A stretch of DNA of 64,000 bases from Acidovorax sp. (GTDB taxonomy: Bacteria; Pseudomonadota; Gammaproteobacteria; Burkholderiales; Burkholderiaceae_C), in the NCBI RefSeq assembly GCF_027492855.1, contig NZ_JAPUDY010000008.1, positions 248,001 to 312,000 of the forward strand, written 5' to 3'. This document shows positions 27,824-37,367 of the stretch, piece by piece; within the stretch, counting starts at the first letter, position 1; each line of letters begins with the position of its first letter. The notes under the pieces were generated by a model. The model was not told the origin of the DNA, made no database searches, and saw nothing but the letters and a program-made list of their open reading frames with translations. Made by a program: the position numbers and the translations under genes.

Positions 27824-28448
27824 ACTCCGCATCCAAGCAGGCGCCGCTGGCGCCCTGGCCCCGCGCGCGTACCACCTCGCGCACGAGCCCCATCCCGAAA
27901 ACGGCACGGCCTTGGGCTTCTGGCTCTACCTGATGAGCGACTGCCTCATCTTTGCCGCGCTGTTTGCCACCTACGGCGTGCTGGGCCGCAGCTATGCGGC
28001 GGGCCCCACGGGCGCACAGTTGTTCGATTTGACGCTGGTGGCCATCAACACGGCCTTTCTGCTGCTGTCGTCCATCACCTTCGGCTTTGCCATGCTGCGC
28101 AAGCAACGCGGCGATGTCAAAGGCACGCTGCTGTGGCTGGCCGTCACGGGCTTCTTCGGCCTGTGTTTTCTGGGCCTCGAACTTTATGAGTTCGCCCACC
28201 TGATCCACCAGGGCGCCACGCCCCAGCGCAGCGCCTTCCTGTCGGCCTTCTTCACGCTGGTGGGCACGCACGGCCTGCACGTCACCTTCGGCCTCATCTG
28301 GCTCGTGGTGCTGATGGTGCAGATCGGCAAACACGGTTTGATCCCTGCCAACACGCGCCGCCTGATGTGCTTGTCGATGTTCTGGCACTTTCTGGACGTG
28401 GTCTGGATCGGTGTGTTCACCTTTGTCTATCTGATGGGAGTGCTGTAA
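27816..28448 (+). CDS. cyoC: Cytochrome o ubiquinol oxidase subunit III
   Basis: CyoC (210 aa) is the five-helix subunit III of the quinol oxidase, stabilising the core. [21 protein letters not shown] and [20 protein letters not shown] are typical. The ATG at 27816 lies within the last codons of cyoB. cyoD starts immediately after the stop codon. Confidence 0.96.
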   Translation: MSELRIQAGAAGALAPRAYHLAHEPHPENGTALGFWLYLMSDCLIFAALFATYGVLGRSYAAGPTGAQLFDLTLVAINTAFLLLSSITFGFAMLRKQRGDVKGTLLWLAVTGFFGLCFLGLELYEFAHLIHQGATPQRSAFLSAFFTLVGTHGLHVTFGLIWLVVLMVQIGKHGLIPANTRRLMCLSMFWHFLDVVWIGVFTFVYLMGVL

Positions 28449-28874
28449 ATGAGCGCCGCACAACACACCGCTGCACACACCACACACGATCACCATGAAG
28501 ACCATCATGGCGACGACGGCCCGCACAGCAGCTTTTCGGGCTACATGACCGGCTTTGTGCTGTCCATCATCCTCACGGCCATTCCCTTCTGGCTGGTCAT
28601 GGCCAAGGTGATTTCCGACCGCAACACCGCCGTGCTGGTGTTAGGGGGCTTTGCCGTGGTGCAGATCCTGGTGCACATGGTCTGCTTCCTGCACATGAAC
28701 GGCAAGGTCGAAGGCGGCTGGACCTTGCTGTCCACCATCTTCACCGTGGTCTTCGTGGCCATTGCCATCGCGGGCACGCTGTGGGTGATGTTCCATATGA
28801 ACACCAACATGATGCCCGATCACCCAGCGCCCACATCGGCGGCGCTTGAGGCGCCGAGGCACACCACGCCTTGA
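28449..28874 (+). CDS. cyoD: Cytochrome o ubiquinol oxidase subunit IV
   Basis: CyoD (141 aa) is a small three-helix subunit. A His/Asp-rich N-terminus is followed by GYMTGFVLSIILTAIPFWLV and then VQILVHMVCFLHMN, characteristic of subunit IV. It begins right at the cyoC stop, and its stop overlaps the TTG start of the SURF1 gene. Confidence 0.95.
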   Translation: MSAAQHTAAHTTHDHHEDHHGDDGPHSSFSGYMTGFVLSIILTAIPFWLVMAKVISDRNTAVLVLGGFAVVQILVHMVCFLHMNGKVEGGWTLLSTIFTVVFVAIAIAGTLWVMFHMNTNMMPDHPAPTSAALEAPRHTTP

Positions 28875-29689
28875 CACCTGCCGCACCCTCTGCCGCCCCG
28901 GGCGCCCCTGCCCGGCGGTTTCGCCAAGCGGTGCTCACGCTCGTGGGCATCGCTTTGTTTTTGGGGTTCCTCGCCCTCGGCACCTGGCAGGTGCAGCGCC
29001 GCGCGTGGAAGCTCACGCTCATGGAGCGGGTGGAGCAACGCGTGCATGCCGCCCCCACACCCGTTCTGCCTGCCAGCCAATGGCCGCAGGTGAATGCCGC
29101 CAACCACGAGTACCTGCCCGTCAGCCTCCAGGGCCGATGGCTCGCCGACAAGACCGTGCTGGCACAGGCCGTGACCGAGCTGGGCGCAGGCTTCTGGGTG
29201 ATGACGCCCCTGCAGCAGGACGATGGCACCCAGGTGCTGGTGAACCGGGGCTTTGTGCCCCAGGCGCAGCGCAGCCAATGGCTTACCTCTCCAATGCAAG
29301 CCTCTACACCTGACACTGCAACGGTGCAGGGCCTGCTGCGCATGACGGAGCCGGACGGCGGCTTTCTGCGCGGCAATGACCCCACGCAGCAGCGTTGGTA
29401 CTCGCGCGACGTGGCAGCCATCAGCCAGGCCCTGCAGTTGACCCAGGCCGCGCCTTTCTTCGTGGACGCTGGGCTGCCAACCCGTCATCCATCCACCGCC
29501 ACCTCCTGGCCCCGCGCGGGCATGACGGTGATCCAGTTTCACAACAGCCACCTGGTGTATGCGCTGACCTGGTATGGCCTGGCGCTCATGGTTGCGGGTG
29601 CTGGCTGGTATGTGGCACGCTACGAGCGCCGCCTGAGCCGCCTGGCCCGCCACACCACCTTCCATGAACAACAACGCCCTTCGCACTGA
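28871..29689 (+). CDS. SURF1 family oxidase assembly protein
   Basis: A 272-residue membrane protein with helices near residues 17-37 and 232-250. FLGFLALGTWQVQRRAWKL is the diagnostic SURF1 segment, and NSHLVYALTWYGLALM near the end is the second. SURF1 assists heme insertion into terminal oxidases. It usually accompanies cytochrome c oxidases, so its place behind cyoD is worth noting. The start appears to be TTG overlapping the cyoD stop. No cyoE (heme O synthase) is present. Confidence 0.88.
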   Translation: MTPAAPSAAPGAPARRFRQAVLTLVGIALFLGFLALGTWQVQRRAWKLTLMERVEQRVHAAPTPVLPASQWPQVNAANHEYLPVSLQGRWLADKTVLAQAVTELGAGFWVMTPLQQDDGTQVLVNRGFVPQAQRSQWLTSPMQASTPDTATVQGLLRMTEPDGGFLRGNDPTQQRWYSRDVAAISQALQLTQAAPFFVDAGLPTRHPSTATSWPRAGMTVIQFHNSHLVYALTWYGLALMVAGAGWYVARYERRLSRLARHTTFHEQQRPSH

Positions 29690-30998
29690 GACCAGCGCCT
29701 CCCCGCCGCAGCGCAGCACGCACTCGGCCGACACCGCTGCCGGTATCAAGAACCTGCGGCAATTGATCGAGCTGCGCTGGATTGCCGTGGTCGGGCAGGT
29801 GCTCACCATCGAGCTGGCGCACTACAGCCTCAACCTGGCGCTGCCACTGCGCGAGATGCTGGTGGTAGTGGCCTGCCTTGCCGTTTTCAATGTGGTGAGC
29901 CTGCTGCGCCTGCGCACGGGCCGTGCAGTGCGCAGCGTGGAGCTGTTCCTGGCCCTGTTGATCGACGTGGCCGTGCTCACCGTTCAGCTCTACTTGAGCG
30001 GGGGCACCAGCAACCCGTTCGTGTTCCTGTACCTGCTACAGATCACGCTGGGCGCCGTGTTGCTGCGCGGCGCCTACATCTGGTCCATCGTGGTCATCAC
30101 GGCCCTGTGCTTTGGCGCGCTGGCCATGTACCACCAGCCCCTGGCGCTGCCGCAGGACCTGCACCAAGGCCTGTCTAGCCTGTACGTGCAAGGTCTGCTG
30201 GTCTGCTTTGTGCTGAACGCCACGCTGGTAATGGTCTTCATCACGCGCATCAACCTGAACCTGCGCGAGCGCGATGCGCGCCTGGCGGCTGCGCGCAGGC
30301 GCCGGGTGGAAGAGGAGCACATCGTTCGCATGGGCCTGCTGGCTTCGGGCGCCGCACACGAGCTGGGCACCCCGCTGTCCACGCTGGCCGTGATCCTGGG
30401 CGACTGGCAGCATGACAAACGCCTGGCGGCCAATCCTGCGCTGCAGGAAGACATCCACGAGATGCAGACCCAGGTGCAGCGCTGCAAAAGCATCGTGAGC
30501 GGCATCCTGCTGTCGGCGGGCGAGACACGCGGCGAAGAGTCGGTGCAGACCACCGTGCGCACCTTCGTCGATGCCCTGGCCGAGGAGTGGCGCAGCACCC
30601 GCTCCATGCCGCAGTTCGTCTATGACAACGACTTCGGTACCGATACGCCCATGGTGTCGGACACCACGCTCAAGCAAATGGTTTTTAATGTGCTGGACAA
30701 TGCGCGCGATGCCTCGCCCGGCTGGGTGCGCCTGGCCGTCACGCGCCACGAGGACACGCTGTGTATCACCGTGACCGACACAGGCCCCGGCTTTGCCCCC
30801 AGCATGCTGGCCAAGCTGGGCACGCCGTACCAGTCCTCGAAAGACCGCCCGGGCGGTGGGCTGGGCCTGTACCTGGTGCTCAATGTGGCGCGCACGCTGG
30901 GCGGCAGCGTCGAGGCTCGCAACCGACCCGAAGGGGGTGCCGAAGTCACCATCACGCTGCCCCTGGCGGCCATCGCACTGTCTGGAACCAAAGCCTGA
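29664..30998 (+). CDS. regB: RegB/PrrB/ActS-type redox sensor histidine kinase
   Basis: A 444-residue membrane histidine kinase. Six hydrophobic segments occupy residues about 25-190 with GGTSNPF at 113-119, the quinone-binding heptapeptide of RegB. The phospho-accepting His232 is in ASGAAHELGTPLS. Cys274 in VQRCKSI corresponds to the redox-active cysteine of the family. The ATP-binding domain has NVLDNARDA and GGGLGLYL. Overlap with SURF1 and coupling to the response regulator place it in the cyo operon. It probably adjusts respiration to the redox state of the quinone pool. Confidence 0.93.
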   Translation: MNNNALRTETSASPPQRSTHSADTAAGIKNLRQLIELRWIAVVGQVLTIELAHYSLNLALPLREMLVVVACLAVFNVVSLLRLRTGRAVRSVELFLALLIDVAVLTVQLYLSGGTSNPFVFLYLLQITLGAVLLRGAYIWSIVVITALCFGALAMYHQPLALPQDLHQGLSSLYVQGLLVCFVLNATLVMVFITRINLNLRERDARLAAARRRRVEEEHIVRMGLLASGAAHELGTPLSTLAVILGDWQHDKRLAANPALQEDIHEMQTQVQRCKSIVSGILLSAGETRGEESVQTTVRTFVDALAEEWRSTRSMPQFVYDNDFGTDTPMVSDTTLKQMVFNVLDNARDASPGWVRLAVTRHEDTLCITVTDTGPGFAPSMLAKLGTPYQSSKDRPGGGLGLYLVLNVARTLGGSVEARNRPEGGAEVTITLPLAAIALSGTKA

Positions 30999-31555
30999 TG
31001 CCAATGGATACGGGAGAAGAGCAACAACAACGCCTGCTGTTGATCGTGGAAGACGACGAGGCCTTTGCGCGCACCCTGACGCGCTCGTTCGAGCGGCGCG
31101 GCTACCGCGTGCTGCAGGCCACCAGCCTGTCCGAGGTCGAGGCACTGCTCACCCAGCACACGCCTGGCTATGCGGTGGTGGATTTGAAGCTCAAGGGCGA
31201 GGCTTCAGGCCTGGCTTGCGTGCAAAAACTCAATGCGGCCAGCGCAGACATGCTCATCGTGGTCCTGACCGGCTTTGCCAGCATTGCCACTGCCGTGGAG
31301 GCCGTGAAGCTGGGTGCCTGCCACTACCTGGCCAAGCCCTCCAACACCGACGACATCGAGGCGGCCTTCGGACTCAAGGACGGCAACACTGAAGTCGAAC
31401 TGACCAACCGTTCCAGCTCCATCAAGACGCTGGAGTGGGAGCGCATCAACGAGGTGCTGGCCGAAACCGGCTTCAACCTCTCGGAAGCCGCCCGGCGCTT
31501 GGGCATGCACCGGCGCACACTCATGCGCAAGCTCGACAAGAAGCAGGTCCGATAG
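30998..31555 (+). CDS. regA: RegA/PrrA/ActR-type response regulator
   Basis: A 185-residue response regulator whose receiver domain has Asp62 in VVDLKLKGE as the phosphorylation site and VLTGFASIATAVEAVKLGA near the switch. The C-terminal Fis-like helix-turn-helix, FNLSEAARRLGMHRRTLMRK, matches RegA. The start overlaps the regB stop (TGATG). In photosynthetic relatives RegA governs oxidases, CO2 fixation and TCA genes. Here direct control of cyo is likely by position. Confidence 0.94.
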   Translation: MPMDTGEEQQQRLLLIVEDDEAFARTLTRSFERRGYRVLQATSLSEVEALLTQHTPGYAVVDLKLKGEASGLACVQKLNAASADMLIVVLTGFASIATAVEAVKLGACHYLAKPSNTDDIEAAFGLKDGNTEVELTNRSSSIKTLEWERINEVLAETGFNLSEAARRLGMHRRTLMRKLDKKQVR

Positions 31556-31576
31556 CTTCAGCACCGAGAAGATCAC

Positions 31577-31604
31577 AAAAAAAAAGCGGCCCCGAAGGGC
31601 CGCT
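31577..31604 (-). terminator. Terminator of the acnB transcript
   Basis: AGCGGCCC and GGGCCGCT with a CGAA tetraloop follow a nine-A run, which becomes a U tract on the minus strand. A second perfect inverted repeat, AAGGGGTT/AACCCCTT, lies just to the right. It separates regA and acnB, which converge. Confidence 0.85.
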
Positions 31605-31647
31605 CTGACAAGGGGTTCAACCCCTTGGTGCACAGATCAAAAGACCA

Positions 31648-34248
31648 TCAAACCGCCACAGGCACCGACTTGGCGGTTTCTGCGTATTCCTCGATCTGGT
31701 CGAAGTTCATGTAGCGGTACACGCTGGCCTTGTCGGCGTCGATCACACCCATTTCCTTGAGGTACTCCTCACGCGAAGGCAGATAGCCCAGGCGCGAGGC
31801 GATGGCGGCGAGTTCGGCCGAGCCCAGGAACACGTTGGTGTTCTTGCCCAGGCGGTTGGGGAAGTTGCGGGTGGAGGTGGAGATCACCGTGGCGCCTTCG
31901 CGCACCTGCGCCTGGTTGCCCATGCACAGCGAGCAGCCCGGCATTTCGGTGCGTGCACCGGCCGTGCCGAAAGCCGCGTAGTGGCCTTCCTTGATCAGCT
32001 CGCTCTCGTCCATCTTGGTGGGCGGGGCCACCCACAGCTTGACGGGGATGTCGCGCTGGCCGCCCAGCAGCTTGGCAGCTGCGCGGAAGTGGCCGATATT
32101 GGTCATGCACGAGCCAATGAAGGCTTCGTCGATCTTGGTGCCCGCCACTTCGGACAGGAACTTGGCATCGTCCGGGTCGTTGGGGCAGCAGACGATGGGC
32201 TCCTTGATGTCGGCCAGATCGATCTCGATCACGGCGGCGTACTCGGCGTCCTTGTCGGCTTCGAGCAGATCGGGCTTGGCCAGCCAGGCTTCGACCTTTT
32301 CGATGCGGCGCTGCAGCGTCTTGGCATCGGCATAACCGTCGGCGATCATGTTCTTCATCAGAACGATGTTCGACGTCAGGTATTCCTTGATCGGCTCGGG
32401 GTTGAGCTTGATCGTGCAGCCAGCGGCGGAGCGCTCAGCCGAGGCGTCGGACAGCTCAAAGGCTTGCTCCACCTTCAGGTCTGGCAGGCCTTCGATTTCA
32501 AGAATCTTGCCCGAGAACATGTTCTTCTTGCCCGCCTTGGCCACGGTGAGCAGACCGGCCTTGATGGCATACAACGGGATCGCGTGCACGAGGTCGCGCA
32601 GGGTCACGCCGGGCTGCAGTTCGCCCTTGAAGCGCACCAACACGGACTCAGGCATATCGAGGGGCATCACGCCCGTGGCGGCACCAAAAGCCACCAGTCC
32701 GGAGCCCGCAGGGAAGGAAATGCCGATGGGGAAACGCGTGTGCGAATCGCCGCCAGTGCCAACGGTATCAGGCAGCAGCAGGCGATTGAGCCAGCTGTGG
32801 ATCACGCCGTCGCCAGGACGCAGGGCCACGCCGCCACGGTTGCTGATGAAGGCAGGCAGTTCGCGGTGTGTCTTCACGTCCACGGTCTTGGGGTAAGCAG
32901 CCGTGTGGCAGAAAGACTGCATCACCAGGTCGGCCGAGAAGCCCAGGCAGGCCAGGTCCTTCAACTCGTCGCGGGTCATGGGGCCGGTGGTGTCTTGCGA
33001 GCCCACGGTGGTCATCTTGGGTTCGCAGTAGGTACCGGGGCGCACGCCCTGGCCTTCGGGCAGGCCCACGGCGCGGCCCACCATCTTTTGGGCCAGTGTG
33101 AAACCGGCATTGGTTGCGACCGGCGCTTGTGGCAGGCGGAACAGTGTGGAGGCAGGCAAACCCAGGAACTCACGGGCCTTGGCGGTGAGCGAGCGGCCGA
33201 TGATCAGGTTGATACGGCCGCCAGCGCGCACTTCGTCAAACAGCACGTCGCTCTTGAGCTTGAACTCAACCACGGTTGCGCCGTTCTTCACGATCTTGCC
33301 GTCGTAGGGCAGGATGTCGACCACGTCGCCCATTTCGAGCTTGGAAACGTCGACTTCGATAGGCAGCGAGCCCGAGTCTTCCTGGGTGTTGAAGAAGATG
33401 GGGGCGATCTTGCCACCCAGCGTCACACCACCGAAGCGCTTGTTTGGCACGAAGGGGATGTCCTGGCCCGTGGCCCAGATCACGCTGTTGGTCGCCGACT
33501 TGCGGCTGGAGCCCGTGCCCACCACGTCGCCCACGTAGGCCACCAGGTGGCCCTTCTTCTTCAGGTCTTCGATGAACTGCATGGGGCCGCGCTTGCCGTC
33601 TTCTTCGGGCTTGAACGCCGCGCCTTCGCGGGTGTTCTTGAGCATGGCCAGGTAGTGCAGCGGAATGTCAGGACGGCTCCAGGCGTCGGGCGCGGGCGAC
33701 AGGTCGTCGGTGTTGGTTTCGCCAGGCACCTTGAACACGGTGACGGTGATCTTCTTCTCGACTTCAGGGCGGGTGGTGAACCACTCGGCATCGGCCCAGC
33801 TCTTGACGACTTCCTGGGCCTTGGTGTTGCCCGCCTTGGCCTTGGTGGCCACGTCGTTGAAGAAGTCGAACATCAGCAAGGTCTTCTTCAGGCCTTCAGC
33901 GGCCACACCAGCCACTTCGGCATCGTCCAGCAACTCGATCAGGGGGTGCACGTTGTAGCCACCCACCATGGTGCCCAGCAACTCAGTGGCCTTGGCTTTG
34001 GAAATGAGGCCAACCTTGATGTCGCCGTGCGCCACGGCAGCCAAAAAGCTCGCCTTGACCTTGGCGGCATCGTCCACGCCAGGCGGCACGCGGTGCGTGA
34101 GCAAGTCCAGCAGGAAGGCGTCTTCGCCAGCGGGCGGGTTCTTGATCAGCTCGATCAGTTCAGCGACTTGCTTGGCTTCCAGCGGCAGCGGTGGGATGCC
34201 CAGGGCAGCGCGCTCGGCCACGTGGTCACGGTAGGCTTTCAACATCAT
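31648..34248 (-). CDS. acnB: Bifunctional aconitate hydratase 2 / 2-methylisocitrate dehydratase
   Basis: AcnB (866 aa) interconverts citrate and isocitrate in the TCA cycle. The N-terminal helical repeat domain is followed by the swivel domain ([13 protein letters not shown] near residue 245) and the cluster domains with GSCMTN near 710 and PGCSLCMGN near 770, whose cysteines bind the [4Fe-4S] cluster. Two tandem ATGs open the gene after GGAG. It is the last gene of a leftward set that starts at mdh. Confidence 0.98.
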   Translation of the reverse strand: MMLKAYRDHVAERAALGIPPLPLEAKQVAELIELIKNPPAGEDAFLLDLLTHRVPPGVDDAAKVKASFLAAVAHGDIKVGLISKAKATELLGTMVGGYNVHPLIELLDDAEVAGVAAEGLKKTLLMFDFFNDVATKAKAGNTKAQEVVKSWADAEWFTTRPEVEKKITVTVFKVPGETNTDDLSPAPDAWSRPDIPLHYLAMLKNTREGAAFKPEEDGKRGPMQFIEDLKKKGHLVAYVGDVVGTGSSRKSATNSVIWATGQDIPFVPNKRFGGVTLGGKIAPIFFNTQEDSGSLPIEVDVSKLEMGDVVDILPYDGKIVKNGATVVEFKLKSDVLFDEVRAGGRINLIIGRSLTAKAREFLGLPASTLFRLPQAPVATNAGFTLAQKMVGRAVGLPEGQGVRPGTYCEPKMTTVGSQDTTGPMTRDELKDLACLGFSADLVMQSFCHTAAYPKTVDVKTHRELPAFISNRGGVALRPGDGVIHSWLNRLLLPDTVGTGGDSHTRFPIGISFPAGSGLVAFGAATGVMPLDMPESVLVRFKGELQPGVTLRDLVHAIPLYAIKAGLLTVAKAGKKNMFSGKILEIEGLPDLKVEQAFELSDASAERSAAGCTIKLNPEPIKEYLTSNIVLMKNMIADGYADAKTLQRRIEKVEAWLAKPDLLEADKDAEYAAVIEIDLADIKEPIVCCPNDPDDAKFLSEVAGTKIDEAFIGSCMTNIGHFRAAAKLLGGQRDIPVKLWVAPPTKMDESELIKEGHYAAFGTAGARTEMPGCSLCMGNQAQVREGATVISTSTRNFPNRLGKNTNVFLGSAELAAIASRLGYLPSREEYLKEMGVIDADKASVYRYMNFDQIEEYAETAKSVPVAV

Positions 34249-34379
34249 TTTTCTCCGGTTGCGTTCTAAAGTGGGGCGGCATGCCTGGCTGCGGGGGCCT
34301 CAAGGGCCATCGCGCTGGCACGCACAAGGGTTTCGTTGGTTCTTCGGGGCCGCTGGGCTGGTGGCCAACGGCCCATGGG

Positions 34380-35012
34380 TTACTTCGCGGCAGGCAGGGG
34401 TTCCAGAACGCTCACGGGAGGGTTCTTCTTGATGGCTTCGGCCACCACCACCTGCTCGGCGCTCATGCATTCATCCGCCAGGCGCTGGCCAAGCTTCTGG
34501 TTCATCAACATGGATTTGTTGGCAATCTGCAGCCAAACGGCGCCACCCTTCTGGTCTTCCAGACGCACCGTTCCCGTGGACGTGGCCACAGGCGACATGT
34601 AGTACTTGAAGCCCTTGCCTTCAACATGAAAGTGGCCCGGCGTGGCCGCATCCGCCGTCACCGTGACAAACGCGCCCAGCTCACAGGGCATGCGGCCCAC
34701 GTGCACGCGCTCGGCAATGGCCAACTCGGCAGGCGACAGGGCCGCCTCCGCGGCAATGATGCCCGCTGCCACCTGGCTGGTGGCGCTCTTGAGCTGGGTG
34801 CGGCTGCTGGTGGCTTCGGCCTTGGCTACGTTGGTCTTCTTGGCGGCGGGCTGGGTGGTCTTCTTTTCAGACTTTGCCGTCGTTTTGGGCGCTGGTTTGG
34901 CCGCGGGCTTTGTGGTGGCGGCCTTGGCTTCGGGTTTGGCCGCAGGCGCTCCTTGCGCCAGGACAACGGCCGGAGCCAACAGCATGAGGGCGGAGGCGAT
35001 GAAGGATTTCAT
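34380..35012 (-). CDS. Periplasmic Lys/Ala-rich protein of unknown function
   Basis: A 210-residue protein with a signal peptide (MKSFIASALMLLAPAVVLAQ), then a Lys/Ala/Pro-rich low-complexity linker (residues about 22-75), then a compact domain with MPCELGAFVTVTAD and FHVEGKGFKYYMSPVATSTG. I do not recognise the domain. It is probably periplasmic and could be bound to polyanionic surfaces by its basic linker. It lies 32 bases after the CitE-like gene and before acnB, inside the TCA cluster. Confidence 0.75.
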   Translation of the reverse strand: MKSFIASALMLLAPAVVLAQGAPAAKPEAKAATTKPAAKPAPKTTAKSEKKTTQPAAKKTNVAKAEATSSRTQLKSATSQVAAGIIAAEAALSPAELAIAERVHVGRMPCELGAFVTVTADAATPGHFHVEGKGFKYYMSPVATSTGTVRLEDQKGGAVWLQIANKSMLMNQKLGQRLADECMSAEQVVVAEAIKKNPPVSVLEPLPAAK

Positions 35013-35044
35013 GGAAGGTCCTGCGTGGGAAAAAGCCGAAAAAT

Positions 35045-36130
35045 TCACGATGGAACGGCCACCGATGCACCAAACCATGGGCGCACCGGCGAGGGAAGTG
35101 CGCGCCCGGTGCGATGGGCGCGTTCAAGAATCTGCCAGTAAAAACGGTAGCTGGCGCGGTCATGCAAAACGCCCTCAAAACTGATGGGAGCCCAATCAGC
35201 CTGTGCGGCAGCAGCTATTATTTTTGAAGCGATTTCAATATCATCCTGCTGGGGCGCAAAGGCCTGCAGGATGGGGCGTATCTGGGCGGGATGGATGCTC
35301 CACATGCGGGTGTAGCCCAACTCGCGCGCGGCGCGGCTGGCTGCGCCCTGCATGGCGGCCACGTCGGTGAACTCGGTCACCACGCAGTGCGAAGGCACCT
35401 TGCCATGGGCATGGCAGGCTGCGGCGATGTCGAGCTTGGCCCGCACCACGAGCGGGTGGGCGAACTGTCCGGCCGATGTCATGCCCTGCGCAGGGATCGC
35501 GCCACCGTGGGCCGACACAAAATCCATGAGACCAAAGCTCAGGCTCTGCACCCTGGGGTGGGCGGCGATATCAAAGGCCCGGTGCACGGCCGCGGGGGAT
35601 TCGATGAGCACATGGATGGGAAGCTCTGCGGCCGATGCGCGCTCCAGCGCGCGCTCCACCTGCAGCACATCGTCCACGGACTCGACCTTGGGCACCATGA
35701 TGTGGCAGAGCCTGTGGCCTGCTTCGCCCGCAATCGTGGCGACATCGTTGGCAAACGCCGGGTGGTCCACCGCATGCACGCGGGCCGCTACACGGGCCGT
35801 GGGCGCGGCATCCAGCGCAAGGCGGGCCACAAGCCGCGCGTGCTCGGACTCGAAGCCGACAGGGGCACCGTCTTCGCAATCAAGGGTGACATCAAAGACG
35901 CAGGTACCGAACTCCTGCGCCATCTCGGCCTGCAACTGCAGGCTTTTGCGCATGCGCGCTTCCACGCCGCTGTAGTGGTCGCATACCGGTAAAAATCCGG
36001 TTTGCGCCTGCGCTCCCAGCAGCACATCACGAGGATGTGCGCCGGAATGCGCTAAAGAGTGTGCAGCGCCCTCCCCCTGCGTGGGGGACTGGGCGGCCCG
36101 AAGGCCCGATGCCTGTGGCGTCGGCTGCAT
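35045..36130 (-). CDS. HpcH/HpaI aldolase / citrate lyase beta-like protein
   Basis: A 361-residue TIM-barrel protein of the CitE-like family. [14 protein letters not shown] near residue 98 and [10 protein letters not shown] contain the metal and acyl-CoA-binding residues, and [17 protein letters not shown] follows. No citrate lyase alpha or gamma genes are near, so it is more likely a stand-alone malyl-CoA or similar lyase. The substrate is unproven. The start at 36130 gives a 22-base gap from mdh. Codons about 301-315 match a degenerate family A repeat. Confidence 0.85.
   Translation of the reverse strand: MQPTPQASGLRAAQSPTQGEGAAHSLAHSGAHPRDVLLGAQAQTGFLPVCDHYSGVEARMRKSLQLQAEMAQEFGTCVFDVTLDCEDGAPVGFESEHARLVARLALDAAPTARVAARVHAVDHPAFANDVATIAGEAGHRLCHIMVPKVESVDDVLQVERALERASAAELPIHVLIESPAAVHRAFDIAAHPRVQSLSFGLMDFVSAHGGAIPAQGMTSAGQFAHPLVVRAKLDIAAACHAHGKVPSHCVVTEFTDVAAMQGAASRAARELGYTRMWSIHPAQIRPILQAFAPQQDDIEIASKIIAAAAQADWAPISFEGVLHDRASYRFYWQILERAHRTGRALPSPVRPWFGASVAVPS
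35186..35228 (-). repeat. Degenerate family A repeat inside the CitE-like gene
   Basis: On the minus strand AAAAATAATAGCTGCTGCCG aligns with the left half of the family, and the right half is eroded. The reading frame is kept. Confidence 0.35.
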
Positions 36131-36152
36131 GGCGTGCGTTGGCCTGGCCGGA

Positions 36153-37139
36153 TTACAGCAGGTGCTTGACGCCGTCTTGCTCGCCTTGCAGCTCAGCCAG
36201 CGTGATGTTGATGCGCTCTTGCGAGAAAGCGTCGATGTCCAGACCTTCAACGATCTTGTATTCGCCGTTTTCGCAGGTCACGGGGAAACCGAACATGACG
36301 TCCTTGGGAATGCCGTACTGGCCGTCCGAAGGAATGCCCATGGTGACCCACTTGCCGTTGGTGCCCAGGGCCCAGTCGCGCATGTGGTCGATGGCGGCGT
36401 TGGCAGCCGAGGCAGCCGACGAGAGGCCACGGGCTTCGATGATGGCGGCGCCGCGCTTGCCCACGGTGGGCAGGAAGGTGTTGGCGTTCCATTCCTGGTC
36501 GTTGATCATCTTGGCGACGCTTTCGCCGTTGATGGTGGCGAAACGGTAGTCGGCGTACATCGTGGGCGAGTGGTTGCCCCAGACGGTCAGCTTTTCGATG
36601 GCAGCCACTGGCTTGCCGGTCTTGGCAGCGATCTGGCTGGCAGCGCGGTTGTGGTCCAGGCGCAGCATGGCGGTGAAGTTCTTGCGTGGCAGGTCAGGGG
36701 CCGACTTCATGGCGATGTAGGCGTTGGTGTTGGCGGGGTTGCCCACCACCAGCACCTTCACGTTGCGCGAAGCCACGGCGTTCAGCGCCTTGCCCTGTGC
36801 CGTGAAGATGGCGCCATTGACAGCCAGCAGCTCGGCACGTTCCATACCGGGGCCGCGTGGGCGCGAACCGACCAGCAGGGCGTAGTCGGCGTCCTTGAAG
36901 GCGGTCATGGGGTCGCCATGGGCTGTCATTTCGACCAGCAGGGGGAATGCGCAGTCGTCCAGCTCCATCATCACGCCCTTGAGCGCCTTTTGTGCCTTCT
37001 CGTCCGGGATTTCCAGCAATTGCAGGATGACTGGCTGGTCCTTGCCCAGCATTTCGCCGGAGGCGATACGGAACAGCAGGGCGTAACCGATTTGACCAGC
37101 GGCACCGGTGACGGCTACGCGAACAGGCTTCTTGCTCAT
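36153..37139 (-). CDS. mdh: Malate dehydrogenase
   Basis: Mdh (328 aa) oxidises malate to oxaloacetate with NAD+ in the TCA cycle. [20 protein letters not shown] is the nucleotide-binding loop, [10 protein letters not shown] has the substrate arginines, and [12 protein letters not shown] contains the catalytic His. It resembles the cytoplasmic-type enzymes common in Burkholderiales. The ATG at 37139 is chosen by homology. It heads the leftward set mdh, CitE-like, periplasmic protein, acnB. Confidence 0.98.
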   Translation of the reverse strand: MSKKPVRVAVTGAAGQIGYALLFRIASGEMLGKDQPVILQLLEIPDEKAQKALKGVMMELDDCAFPLLVEMTAHGDPMTAFKDADYALLVGSRPRGPGMERAELLAVNGAIFTAQGKALNAVASRNVKVLVVGNPANTNAYIAMKSAPDLPRKNFTAMLRLDHNRAASQIAAKTGKPVAAIEKLTVWGNHSPTMYADYRFATINGESVAKMINDQEWNANTFLPTVGKRGAAIIEARGLSSAASAANAAIDHMRDWALGTNGKWVTMGIPSDGQYGIPKDVMFGFPVTCENGEYKIVEGLDIDAFSQERINITLAELQGEQDGVKHLL

Positions 37140-37276
37140 GATGAAAACTCCAGGGAAGTGAGGAAAACAGGTGTGTGTGCAACGCAAGCACCAGCGCCTG
37201 TTACCAGCAGCCCGTGCCCCGCAAAACAGCCTTGGAGTTTACCCCCGATTCGACACCCCGGTCAATTTGTCTTATG

Positions 37277-37288
37277 TCTTATATAAGA
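37277..37288. promoter_or_regulatory. Palindromic operator candidate between mdh and gntR
   Basis: TCTTATATAAGA is a perfect 12-bp palindrome preceded by a partial copy (GTCTTATG). It lies 138 bases from the mdh start and 80 from the gntR start. GntR-family regulators bind such short dyads, so autoregulation and mdh control are plausible. Confidence 0.5.
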
Positions 37289-37367
37289 TATGATTGCACC
37301 CCGTTTGTCGTCCGATTGTCATGTGGCAACCGCTGCGCCACACCACAACCCACGCACCCAAGCCACC

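Noticed and set aside
31981..34269. A 762-codon open frame on the plus strand opposite acnB
   Set aside because: It is the antisense shadow of AcnB, with no family motifs and no ribosome site.
35045..36130. Citrate lyase beta subunit of a citrate fermentation operon
   Set aside because: No citC, citD, citF, citG or citX genes are adjacent. A stand-alone CitE-like enzyme is the safer call.
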